Positions 32,484 through 42,769 of a stretch of DNA of 64,000 nucleotides are shown here, one piece after another. The stretch comes from Thalassia testudinum (Eukaryota > Streptophyta > Magnoliopsida > Alismatales > Hydrocharitaceae): the NCBI GenBank assembly GCA_037157565.1, contig JAZHRO010000073.1:15010501-15074500 (forward strand). The letters run 5' to 3'. How positions within the stretch are numbered: position 1 is the stretch's first letter; every line of letters begins with the position of its first letter. The translations under genes were made by a program, and so were the position numbers. Under the pieces are notes generated by a model. It worked only from the letters and a program-made list of their open reading frames with translations. It had not been told where the DNA came from and did no database searches.

Positions 32484-34142
32484 TGATTAGCCCAAAGTTG
32501 TGGGCAATTTAAGTATTTAAATGCCTACACATTAGGTTAATTCTAACATTTATTTAGTATAAATTAGGATGTAAATAGATTAATTCATAGTTTTAATCTA
32601 ATTACATAATCCATACATTGCATTCATATCTTAAGTGCATTTAGAATTAGCTTAGAATAGCATTCATCTAATTAGATAACCAATTAGGTACATTGTTTTC
32701 ATTAACATAGAAGTTGAGGATCTATACATAAATAATCCTAATATTTTAACATTATTTTCTTTATTCTTCTTCTTTCAGAACGGCTGGGTGCCGCTCCAAC
32801 GCCCGGCTGCTGCAGTGATGAAGCCATTCAAGGGGGAGCGGATGTGGTGGATTTGGTCGGCGGCTGATTTCAAACTTGTTCAGGCCACTACAAATGGAGC
32901 AGGGAGGCAGCGGAGCTCGGGAGGCCTCCACCACCGACCCACCACTGTGCAGAGAGAACCTCTCTCTTCCACTCCACACTGCCGGCCTCTAATGTGGTGA
33001 CGAGTCTCCAGCACCGTGGGCGTGTGGTGTGACAGGCCACACCGCCATCCGGAGCTCGCCGCATCACCGTGAGCACCTTAGCGTGCATCTTCCTCGCCGT
33101 CGTCGCAGACGACCACCACCGAGCTACTGATCAGCCACCCTCTCAGTAACATAAGACGTCTGGGAAATTTCCCAGACGTCTGAAGTTACCTGCTCACCTC
33201 CACTTCCTCAGCCTGCACTCTCCAACCGGCCACCAGACCGCCTGCACCCTCCACCGCTCACCGGCTGCAGACCTGCGCACGCCTGCAGATCAGCCAACGC
33301 CACCTTCCCCGCGCCCATCAGCCTGCAGCACACCCACGCCCACCATCAATCGCGCCTACAGACCACCGCAGCCATCTCCACGCGCCTGCAGACCACCGCC
33401 CACGCCAATCGCACCAGCGCCCTCCGCAGACCCTCCGCAGCGCATGCCATCCTCCAACCACGCTGCGGCACCCTCCGCCGCGATTGTAGAACCGCCTGCA
33501 GTGCCCTCTTCCCCGCGCCTGCAGACGAACGCCTACCACGCCAGCCGCAGCAGTGCCCACGGCAGCGGCAGCAGCGACCCCCGCAGCAGCAGCAGGCGGC
33601 AGACTTCACGCCAACAGGCTGCGCAAGCTGCCGGCTGCAGCACCTCTGCCGGAGCTCGTCCGGCCACCTCCGGCCACCGCGTGACTCGCTGCCACCACCG
33701 ATTCGAAGCCCTTGATCCAAGGGACCTCCTCCGAGCTTCCCGCGCCCGGCCATCGGCTCCTCGTCGCGCAAGACAACGGGGAAAAATTTCCCTGTTTTGC
33801 TACAGTAAAACGTTAATTAAAATTTACATTTTCTCCCATTGCCACATTTTAATCATATTCTATTGACTCTGCATTGCGGAAAATATCCTGTAGTTTCTCA
33901 TAATTGCCATTTAAGCATTGTTTCTTGCTTAAACCTTAATCTAAAGGCAATCTTCGCTTGGTTCTTGTCCAAATTGACTACGAACAAACATTTTTAAGGG
34001 GCGCGAATTTTAATACGTTATTGCCTCCCTGTGGATACGACCTGCTCCTCTGCGAGTGGTAATTTCTTGTTAAAAATTGATTAGTCGATTTTTCCACCAC
34101 ATTAAACTACAAACGACTTAAAAGCGAAAGATCGACCAGTCA
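32484..34142 (+). mobile_element. 5' LTR of B
   Basis: It starts TGATTAGCCCA and ends GATCGACCAGTCA. The first half is AT-rich with TTCTTCTTTCAG at 32766-32779, looking like a splice acceptor, followed by about 1 kb of C-rich sequence (32780-33780). U5 carries CCCTGTGGATACGACCTGC near 34030. Frames of up to 141 codons in the C-rich part run on both strands and are not considered genes. Confidence 0.92.
33154..33181. repeat. 28-bp perfect palindrome present only in this LTR
   Basis: AGACGTCTGGGAAA is followed directly by its reverse complement. The other B LTR has only TTAAG at this place (39175-39179), so 30 bp were gained here or lost there. The half-site AGACGTCTGGGAA also occurs in the LTRs of T, which ends about 430 bp upstream of B. 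Confidence 0.95.
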
Positions 34143-34144
34143 AA

Positions 34145-34162
34145 TGGCGCCGTTGCCGGGGA
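34145..34162 (+). other. Primer-binding site of B, tRNA-Asp
   Basis: TGGCGCCGTTGCCGGGGA is an 18/18 match to the complement of the plant tRNA-Asp 3' end, two bases after the LTR. Confidence 0.95.
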
Positions 34163-35613
34163 GGCAACAGACGCAATAATTTTGCCTAATTTTATTTTGA
34201 TTATTTGTCAATTGCACAGAGATTTGACCATTCATTATTTTCTTTTCTGTGCGAGAAAATTTGTGCAAGAATCAGCCACTGTGAGAGGCGACCCTTGACG
34301 TCGCCAGACGAGAAGTGGACAAGCAATTTTGAAAGGAGGAGAAGGACGAGGACGCGACGGACACCATTGTATTTAATCGCTAATTTAATTAGAATAGAAT
34401 TAAGACTGAAGACTTAATTTTTCATTACAGTTAGTTTGAAACCCTTGTTCTGGGGCATATTTTGAGGGTTTGTTCCCCGATTTTGTTTTGGACCTGTGTT
34501 GCGTAATTTTTGGGAGCCTGTTCCCTTTTCTTTAGATTTAGGTTTATTTTTTTTTATTATTACTTTTATTTGCTTGTGCATAAGTAGTTCTAAAAAAAAA
34601 AAGAAAAAGAAAAAAAAATGAGCTGCCTGCTAGAAGCTGCCTGCCCTAGGACGAACCATTTAGGTCTATATGAGCAGCCTCTAGATTTACTTTTCTGCAT
34701 TGCGTGCATTTTTGCATTGAAGATCGCTGGAGGCAAGGTACGTATTCTCTTACTTTGCATCCTATTTTTTATCACGCATTGCATTTGGGATTTAATGCGA
34801 AGACCACCTAATCTGTACTGAATAAATCTAACAAGTGGTCACATATTTTTTTAAAAAAAGGACTAATTAAAGGAAGGACATTTTAAAAACCAAGGATTTG
34901 ATTTTCAAACTTGGCATGCGATTCAAAGTTCAAAATCTTTGACGGTGTATGCACACTTATTTCACTTGCACCACAGCACGCTTCTAGACACTCCTTAGGT
35001 TTGGAAATACTAGGACAAGAGCCCTCCTTTCGTTGGATTTTGAAGTGTTCGGAACTTGAGATCAAAGGTTTTGTAAATCCAACGAGGGGGATACCCTGTC
35101 ACGGATTTTTGGGGGTAGTTGAGGAGCACCGCGAAAGCACAGCTTCAAAGGAAGGCTTAGGCCTACTTGCATCCCTCGATCTTCAGTCTTTGGATTTACT
35201 TGACCATTTGAGATTTAGGGAAGAACACCTAAGCTCCAACTAGGTCTTTTTAGGCGAGCCGTAGGTCGACAATAGGCGCGTAAATTGATTGAACAAATTG
35301 TATTGTCACCTGCAATCTGACTTAAAATCAAAAGCATAAATTGGGAAAGACCTAAAAGGTCCTTTTTGAATTGTGTCTTGCTTGGGGAATTCTGATTGAA
35401 GTGTGAGTTAGAATGGACCACATTGATTTTCATCCTTTCACATCTTGCCCACACCCTCACCCCCACTCTGCATCCTTCGATCCTAGACGCTGAGATGGTC
35501 CATTCCTTGATGGACATAATGACAATCATTGGGATCCATTTTACTCCTATTATAGGAGTATTGGCCTAGTTAAGCCCCAAATTAGTGAGCAGAACTCAGG
35601 AGCGGGATTTGCT
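34163..35613 (+). other. Leader of B
   Basis: This is untranslated sequence between primer site and the first long frame. A G-rich 'gaggaggagaaggacgagga' -like run near 34335 and an AGGTACG with 'tttgcatcc' and 'attgcatttgggatttaatg' (34736-34800) correspond to the leaders of A (21056-21127) and E (50356-50425). 'cgagggggataccc' near 35081 also recurs in A. The AAAAAGAAAAAG tract at 34592-34618 is low complexity. No gag frame was found. Confidence 0.65.
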
Positions 35614-37331
35614 TTGCCCAATATCCCACATACCAAAGAAATACCCAACCCACCCTCCCTGAAAACTTATAATGGTTGGACAAACACTCCTGGGTACTAT
35701 AAGCCTAAGCCTGACTTCTCTTATGATAGAAATGACCTCTCCTCTTTGAAGATGGAAATACAGAAAATGCAAAATGAAATGAGTGAATTGTTAGGAGAAT
35801 CTTTGAGAGCAGGCCAACAAGAAAGAGATGAAATTAGCCACCCAATCTGCCCCATTGACGATGACGTACACCCCTCTACAATAGATGCATCTCCCGTGGG
35901 AAAGCTACACTTTAAGTTGAAGGGAAATTCTGGGGAGAATAGCTACTTTTCGAGGATCGATTTTGAAACCTCCCCATTAGATGACACTTCCTTGAGAGAT
36001 CTACACTTTAGGTGGGAGGAAAATACACATGAAAGTAGCTATGCATTGGATGAAGAAAGGTGGCAACCCGAGGAAGATGATGATAAGGTTGAGTATCCAC
36101 CTGAATTATAATGGAGTCAAAAGAAGGGAATGATGGTACCATTGGAAGACCTCGACCCAGATGATAGTATTTTCGTGACATTTGATGAAGTGGGTCAAAG
36201 TCAAGTTGTTAATCCTACCCTCCCTTCTGATCACGATATGGAACTCAAACCCACCCTTAGGGAACCTAACCCTAAAGAAATTGACCTATCTGAGGAGTCT
36301 GATGTAACCAATGTAAATAATTTACCTCAGATAGAGCACCTAGGGGATCTGCTGAGATATTAAATGATTCTAGACCTCGGGTACATGATGAATTGTGTGA
36401 TGAGGAGGAAGACGAATTATATGAGGAGCCTACATTCAAGATTTGGAGTGACACTAAGGGTGATTATGTCTTATTTGAAGAGTTAGCCCCTGAGGATGTC
36501 ACAAATTTGACCAAATTAGGTTTCCTTGGCACACCCATTGATGATATTTCTCCTCATGATAAAATGATGGAAAATTTGGAAGCAATTTCTAAGATTTATG
36601 TGGATTCACATATAGACTCTGGGGAAGATTTGAGTAAAGAACAAAAACCCGGGGATGACATTGATAGGATAATCCCTAGATCTGTTGCTTCCAACCTGCC
36701 TTCATTCACTTCGAAGTCACCCTCTGATTCGCTTATATCTAAAAGCGAAATTGTGACTCCTGATGAAGAGCAGGAAGATCCACGTGATGGTGCAAGGAAT
36801 GCTAGGGATGAAATTGAGGATTTAGAAAGAGTGTTTGGGATGGACACCAAGCTGATTAAACCCAACCTAGATCTTATGGCCATCCCACAACCTCATAACT
36901 TGGACACCCTAGATGATCCTTGCCTTAGAGAATTGCTCATTTTTGTTCTGACTAGGGGGCTTAACAGACCAATATTTTCTGTAATGGAGTATCGGGTATG
37001 GATTGATGATTTCTTTAGTCAGTCCATTACCCTAGGGGTTTATCTCTATACCATTCCTTCCCCATTCTTTTTGGAGGATCCTTGTCATCCTACCCCTACC
37101 CCTTTGGAGGTTATTTTAACTGTTTATCCTTTAGAACCTCTTCTGGTGACCTGGGAAGATTTCATTCCCATTTTAGTTGGCCGAGCATTTGCTATCGGGA
37201 TTCATCATCAGCTCGCCAACATCCTAGGTTACCTATTTTCTAGGCCAACTTTGCTTTGCTCATTTTTAGGGCCTATTCTGCAATTCTTGAACCTGATTTG
37301 CAGGTTTTTCGGCTATTCAGCCCAGCTTTGA
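35614..37331 (+). pseudogene. Acidic reading frame with hydrophobic tail, unique to B
   Basis: I do not recognise this gene. Three open pieces (35614-36111, 36130-36363, 36393-37331) form one frame broken by a TAA at 36109-36111 and a one-base shift near 36345; the original would be about 570 codons. It begins with a Pro-rich part and a possible coiled coil, LSSLKMEIQKMQNEMSELLG. It then turns very acidic (DEEEDELYEEPTFKIW, DEEQEDPRDG) and ends in a hydrophobic stretch of some 110 residues with possible membrane segments such as FIPILVGRAFAIGIHHQLA. No gag, zinc, protease or polymerase motif is present. It takes the place of gag-pol. Athila elements can carry an env-like frame with membrane segments downstream of pol; a relation is possible but unproven. 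Confidence 0.6.
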
Positions 37332-37352
37332 CCCAGGTAATATCCTTCTATG

Positions 37353-37386
37353 CAATAAGGACATTGCAGATTTTAGGCATGAGGGG
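37353..37386 (+). other. Conserved block with internal purine tract in B
   Basis: CAATAAGGACATTGCAG, then GGCATGAGGGGTG. It is the B counterpart of the block at 7073, 53310, 62119 and 18356, here with one base interrupting the G run. Confidence 0.6.
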
Positions 37387-37958
37387 TGTACTTGGGGATT
37401 ACATAGCATAATTCCATACATTTGTACATATAAAAAAAAAAAAAGTTTTGAGCTTAACTGGCTAAGTCCTACATTCTTAAGCAAATCAGAACTCTAGCGT
37501 AGACTAAATTAATTCTAGGGTCAAACTTTAGAAGCTAAATAAGCTACTAGCTTTAGACCTTTAGGGTACTTTGTGGACTTAAAAACTTAAGTAGGAGTTA
37601 AGTTGCGGACCATTCTTCAAGAGGTTGAGGAAGGGAAGCTAGGGTTTGAGTTAAAAGGTGGGGTAGTACCTGGAGTCTTATTCTACCTTTTGGTTTACGG
37701 GTCCTTGTAACCCAAGCATCCAAATTTCACACACTTGGTCTGGTAATTAACTTAATTTCTGAAAAGAGATTTGGTTCTCTTAGTTTTGACTTAAGAAAGG
37801 CTTGAAAACACATTTTGATTGGAAGAGTTCTCACCGCAGGAGAGGTGGAGTATATACTCACCTTGAGGATGCGATGGTAACATATTACCTCCTCGGCGCT
37901 TGTCTCTTAGGATATCCATCCTACTGGGGGCATGTAAGCGCATTGCGCGGTTCAGGTA

Positions 37959-38103
37959 CCATGGGCGGCCGTATCTCGAAGTGCCGATTGCCATAGGCCT
38001 GAATTCGCTTAAGAAATCCATGGGCGATACTATCTCGAAGTGTCGATTGCCAGGAGTTCTTGGGGTCATTATGGGCGGTGCTATCTCGAAGCATCGAAAG
38101 CCA
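37959..38103 (+). repeat. Threefold CATGGGCGG...TATCTCGAAG motif block in B
   Basis: Copies begin near 37959, 38018 and 38070; each has ATGGGCG, then TATCTCGAAG, then TCGATTGCCA or a variant. It matches the block in element C (7856-7998) in order and spacing. 'ggatatccatcctactgggggcatgtaagcgc' upstream is also shared with C (7801-7835). An A-rich stretch (38195-38223) follows. Confidence 0.65.
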
Positions 38104-38467
38104 GGCACCCTTCGAGGTATGGTAATGGGGACAATGAATCCGACACAGACCGTGTTGATAGCTGATCTGAGGTTAGACTTAGAAGAATCAAACAAAAAAA
38201 AAGTATATATATTAAAAAAAAAAAATTCCTTTAACTCAAATAACTCGGACCAATGCACAAGCACGGATGCTTTAATCTCAGGGATTAATAAACTTTAGGG
38301 TAGAGTCAGAAATCAGGGAAACTTGTGCCTACAACTCGTCTTTAGCCGACCTAGTCTGTAACTTAGCAACTACTTAGGAACCTTGGGTCTAGAGCCTGAA
38401 CTTAATATGCTTCTGAAGGAAGACTAAGTGAGTTGACTAGTCTACTTGGAGTGCTAGGTTTCGCTTA

Positions 38468-38505
38468 ATTTTGCTAGGGACTAGCAAAAACTAGGCATGG
38501 GGGTA
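38468..38505 (+). other. Hairpin plus 3' polypurine tract of B
   Basis: TTTTGCTA, loop GGGAC, TAGCAAAA forms an 8-bp perfect stem at 38468-38488. AGGCATGGGGGTA is the polypurine tract, and the LTR start TGATTAG follows at 38507. Confidence 0.8.
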
Positions 38506-38506
38506 T

Positions 38507-40136
38507 TTGATTAGCCCATAGTTGTGGGCTATTTAAGTATTTAAATGCCTACACATTAGGTTAATTCTAACATTTATTTAGTATAAATTAGGATGTAAAT
38601 AGATTAATTCATAGTTTTAATCTAATTACATAATCCATACATTGCATTCATATCTTAAGTGCATTTAGAATTAGCTTAGAATAGCATTCATCTAATTAGA
38701 TAACCAATTAGGTACATTATTTTCATTAACATAGAAGTTGAGGATCTATACATAAATAATCCTAATATTTTAACATTATTTTCTTTATTCTTCTTCTTTC
38801 AGAACGGCTGGGTGCCGCTCCAACGCCCGGCTACTGCAGTGATGAAGCCATTCAAGGGGGAGCGGATGTGGTGGATCTGGTCGGCGGCTGATTTCAAACT
38901 TGTTCAGGCCACTACAAATGGAGCAGGGAGGCAGCGGAGCTCGGGAGGCCTCCGCCACCAACCCACCACTGTGCAGAGAGAACCTCTCTCTTCCACTCCA
39001 CACTGCCGGCCTCTACTGTGGCGATGAGTCTCCAGCACCGTGGGCGTGTGGTGTGACAGGCCACACCGCCATCCGGAGCTCGCCGCATCACCGTGAGCAC
39101 CTTAGCGTGCATCTTCCTCGCCGTCGTCGCAGACCACCACCACCGAGCTACTGATCAACCACCCTCTCAGTAACTTAAGTTACCTGCTCACCTCCACTTC
39201 CTCAGCCTGCACTCTCCAACCGGCCACCAGACTGCCTGCACCCTCCACCGCTCACCGGCTGCAGACCTGCGCACACCTGCAGATCAGCCCACGCCACCTT
39301 CCCCGCGCCCATCAGCCTGCAGCACACCCGCGCCCACCATCAACTGCGCCTGCAGACCACCGCAGCCATCTCCACGTGCCTGCAGACCACCGCCCACGCC
39401 AATCGCGCCAGCGCCCTCCGCAGACCCTCCGCAGCGCACGCCATCCTCCAACCGCGCTGCAGCAGCCTCCGCCGCGCTTGCAGAACCGCCTGCAGCGCCC
39501 TCTTCCCCGCGCCTGCAGACGAACGCCTGCTACGCCAGCCGCAGCAGTGCCCACGGCAGCGGTAGCAGCCACCCCCGCAGCAGCAGCAGGCGGCGGACTT
39601 CACGCCAACAGGCTGCGCAAGCTGCCGGCTGCAGCACCTCCGCTAGAGCTCGTCCGGCCACCTCCGGCCGCCGCGCGACTCGCCGCCACCACCGATTCGA
39701 AGCCCTTGATCCAAGGGACCTCCTCCGAGCTTCCCGCGCCCAGCCATCGGCTCCTCGTCGCACAAGACAACGGGGAAAAATTCCCCTGTTTTGCTACAGT
39801 AAAACGTTAATTAAAATTTACATTTTCTGCCATTGCCACATTTTAATCATATTCTATTGACTCTGCATTGCGGAAAATATCCTGTAGTTTCTCATAATTG
39901 CCATTTCAGCATTGTTTCTTGCTTAAACCTTAATCTAAAGGCAATCTTGGCTTGGTTCTTGTCCAAATTGACTACGAACAAACATTTTTAAGTGGCACGA
40001 ATTTTAATGCGTTATTGTCTCCCTGTGGATACGACTCGCTCCTCTGCGAGTGGTTATTTCTTGTTAAAAATTGATTAGTCGATTTTTCCACCACATTAAA
40101 CTACAAACGACTTAAAAGCGAAAGATCGACCAGTCA
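38507..40136 (+). mobile_element. 3' LTR of B
   Basis: It is the same as 32484-34142 apart from the missing 30-bp palindrome and scattered single-base changes (for example CCCATAG for CCCAAAG at the start). It ends GATCGACCAGTCA, followed by the target duplication and the rest of A gag. Confidence 0.93.
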
Positions 40137-41696
40137 TCTGCTACACGGTGAAACTTCATAACTTTACTGGCGAAGCTCTGATGAGGACCCTCTTTCCCTT
40201 CTCTCTTAAGGACAAGGCAAAACACTGGTATCACACCTTGGATGCAAGCATGAATGATTGGAATGCCCTTAAGGGAGAATTCTTGAAGAAATACTTCCCA
40301 ATGAGCAAAACCAAACACTTCAGGAGGGAGATCATGCGTTTTACTCAATTAGATGGGGAACAATTCCATGAGACTTCAGAGCTCTTCAATGATCTGATTT
40401 GATTATGCCCCCGTCATCAAGTGCCCAAATAACAATTGGTAGAGAGTTTTTATACTAGACTATCTGATAGGCATAGGCAACCAGTGGATGCTGCTTGTGT
40501 TGGAACCTTTCTTACCTAAATGAAGGATGAGGCCTAGACATTATTTGAGTCACTAAGTGATAATTCTATCCACTTGACTTTAGCCTATCAAGATAGAAAA
40601 CCTTCCATCCTCCAAAGGAAAGTTGAAGCTAGTGAAGCTGGGGCTACTCAAAATTTTGTTCTCCAAATCCAATTGTTGAACTAGAACTTTGAAAGAGTCC
40701 TGTCAAACCCCAGCACATTCCCGTAATCAACTTCCCAAGTCTAGGCTCTTTCTAAATGCTTTATTTGCCAAAGCACTCTTCAGACCACTATTGAGTGCCA
40801 TTTGGCTAATTAATTCCCCGAATTAGTTCTGGCAGACCTGAATGCTACCCAAGGGTTTTGTCCACTGCCTAGGAACAACCCTTTTGGATACACCTACAAT
40901 TCTGGTTGGAGAAATCATCCTAATTTCTCATGGAAGCAAGGTGATGCTTCCAACTTGAGGAATTCAAGAGCGCAACCCATCCAACCCTTTCAGGCACAAC
41001 AATTCCACATCCTCCCTAGCCCAATAATTCTAAGATGGATGACCTTAAAGCTATGATGAAGGCCATGCAAGAAAGCTAGAGTATGATCATTTAATCTCAA
41101 AATAAGGCAATCCAAGAAATGCAATCTCAAATTGGCCATCTTGTTGAGGCAGTTAGACAACATGATCCTAGGAACTTGCCCGCTCATCTTAGAAGAATCC
41201 TAGGGGTAAAGGGCCCTTCATAAGGGAGCATGCTAAGGCTGTAACCATTATGAGGATTGGCAAACAACTCTCCAAACCTAAACTCACTCCTACGGTCACC
41301 CCTCCTACCAACCCGATGATTACTTACACATCCACTGATGAAGAGCCACTCAGCCCCTCGCTTGAAATCACCCATCTAGAGGATGTTGTCCTAGTTCCAC
41401 CCCTATCCTACCAAAACAACCCCTCCACCTAGAGGTTGAGAGTGCCCTTTCTTGAGTGCTTATCGGCCCTTGAGGCACCTTTTGCCAGCACATCTAGAGC
41501 TAAAGATAGGATGGAAGAAATAATGGAGACATTCAAGCAAGTTCACATTAACTTTCCTCTATTGGATGCTATCAAGCAAATCCCAGCCTATGATAAATTT
41601 CTGAAGGACCTGTGCACGCAGAAGAGAAAATCAAGGAAATAGGTCTAGGCTAAGGTCATCCTGCCCAACCTAGTTAACTTGGTCCTACAACAAGGT
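40137..41696 (+). pseudogene. gag: Athila gag of element A, C-terminal part
   Basis: YTVKLHNFTGEALMRTLFPF, SLKDKAKHWYHTLD, then LKGEFLKKYFPMSKTK is the Athila capsid core, closely matching residues 225-260 of the E gag. It is followed by a conserved GFCPLPRNN, YNSGWRNHPNFSWKQG (40890-40935) and, after several stops, the basic linker KDRMEEIMETFKQVHINFPL and LLDAIKQIPAYDKFLKDLC (41490-41625), which precedes the protease in Athila polyproteins. More than ten stops or shifts break the frame, for example at 40399 and 40429. The gene was split by B between codons that read on across the insertion. Confidence 0.88.
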
Positions 41697-42100
41697 ACAC
41701 CCCCAAAATGAAAGGCCCAGGAGCCCCATGTATTTCTGTGGTCACTGGAGACCAACGCATCGATGAGGCTCTCCTCGATCTAGGTGCAAGGGTTCATATA
41801 TTGCCTAGCTCGATCTATGAGCTATTAGGAGGTGAATTGAAGCCTAGTCCTACTATCCTTTAGGTAGCTGATAGATCACTTAAGACACCACATGGGCTTT
41901 TAGAAGATGTCCAGGTCAGAGTAGAGGACTTCTTTCTGATCGACTTTTTGATATTGGATATTGACCCATCCAATATGGCCACTAGACCTTCGATTATCTT
42001 AGGGCATTCCTTTTTGGCTATGGCCAATGCATCCATCAATTGCAAATCAGGGGTGCTCAAGATGGGCTTCAGGAACCAGAAAATCTGATTGAATTTATTT
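41697..42100 (+). pseudogene. pol: Athila aspartic protease of element A
   Basis: The frame reads GDQRIDEALLDLGARVHILP with the DLGA active-site motif of Athila proteases (Asp-Leu-Gly-Ala), then SIYELLGGELKPSPTIL, a stop near 41863, VADRSLKTPHGLLEDVQVRV and SIILGHSFLAMANASINCK, where the family has ILGRPFLATA. Length and order fit a retropepsin. One in-frame stop and the Arg to His change in the GRPF box suggest inactivity. It lies directly downstream of the gag linker, as in an intact gag-pol. Confidence 0.85.
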
Positions 42101-42769
42101 GATGCCTATAGACCACCCAGATTGGAAGATTGTTCCTAAATCGAGGTGATCAATGAAATTGTAGAGGAGACAATGCCAGCTCTTTTGTGTGATGATCCCC
42201 TCCAAATGGTCATTTTTAGGACCATACCCTGAATCATGAAGGAGTGGAGAAATGCTAGAATTGGAAGAGTAGTTGAGTGTCAAAGCTAAGCCTCTCTTCC
42301 CTCCATGGACAATCAAGGTAGATCCGCTACCGGAGGTGTGGACATTGAGCATAATTCCTTTCATTCAGAAAGCTCCCGACTTGGAGCTTAAACCACTTCC
42401 AGAGACCCTTAAATATGTTTTCCTTGGGCCCAATGATATGCTTCCTATCATCATCTCGATTGCTCTATCTGAGACATAGGAGGGAGCATTGACTGAATTC
42501 CTAAAATGGCACAAGGAAGCCATTGCTTCGATAATAGTAGACATCAAAGAGGTTGACTCAACTCCCTGCATGCATCACATTTACACAGATGACTCTGTGA
42601 AACCCTTCCAAGATATGCAGTGACAATTAAACCCTAACATGCAGGAAGTGGTGAAGAAGGAAATCTTAAAATGGTTGGATGCAAGTATAATCTACCCCAT
42701 TTCTGATAGTAAATGGGTCAGTCCTAGTAACTTGGTGCCCAAAAAGGTGGGATTCACATTGAAGACTGT
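42101..42769 (+). pseudogene. pol: Protease-RT linker and start of RT of element A, truncated
   Basis: Most of the stretch is the variable linker, with stops in all frames. At 42610-42760 the RT entry is clear: QLNPNMQEVVKKEILKWLDA, SIIYPISDSKWVSPSNLVPK and KKVGFT. The catalytic FMDD part, RNase H and integrase of A are absent; the frame stops at the edge of LTR F and does not resume after it. Confidence 0.82.

Larger units (their letters stand above)
32484..40136 (+). mobile_element. Non-autonomous Athila-like element B inside gag of A
   Basis: The 7653-bp element has LTRs of 1659 and 1630 bp, a perfect tRNA-Asp primer site, a hairpin and a polypurine tract. Flanks TTTGC (32479-32483) and TCTGC (40137-40141) match at 4 of 5 bases as target duplication, and the interrupted gag frame of A reads on across the deletion point. 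The internal 4.36 kb has no gag, protease, RT or integrase motif, only an acidic frame at 35614-37331. Leader and LTR tail resemble those of A, so B may have been mobilised by A-type proteins. LTRs are very similar apart from a 30-bp indel, so it is younger than A and probably than T. Confidence 0.92.

Noticed and set aside
33346..33866. Frames of 140 and 141 codons, and 144 codons at 39376-39810
   Set aside because: Cys/Arg/Ala-rich translations of the C-rich part of the two B LTRs; different frames are open on both strands.
35614..37331. Interpretation as a host gene nested in element B
   Set aside because: It lies between a perfect tRNA-Asp primer site and the polypurine tract of B, has no intron-like layout, and a comparable acidic frame is in element C.
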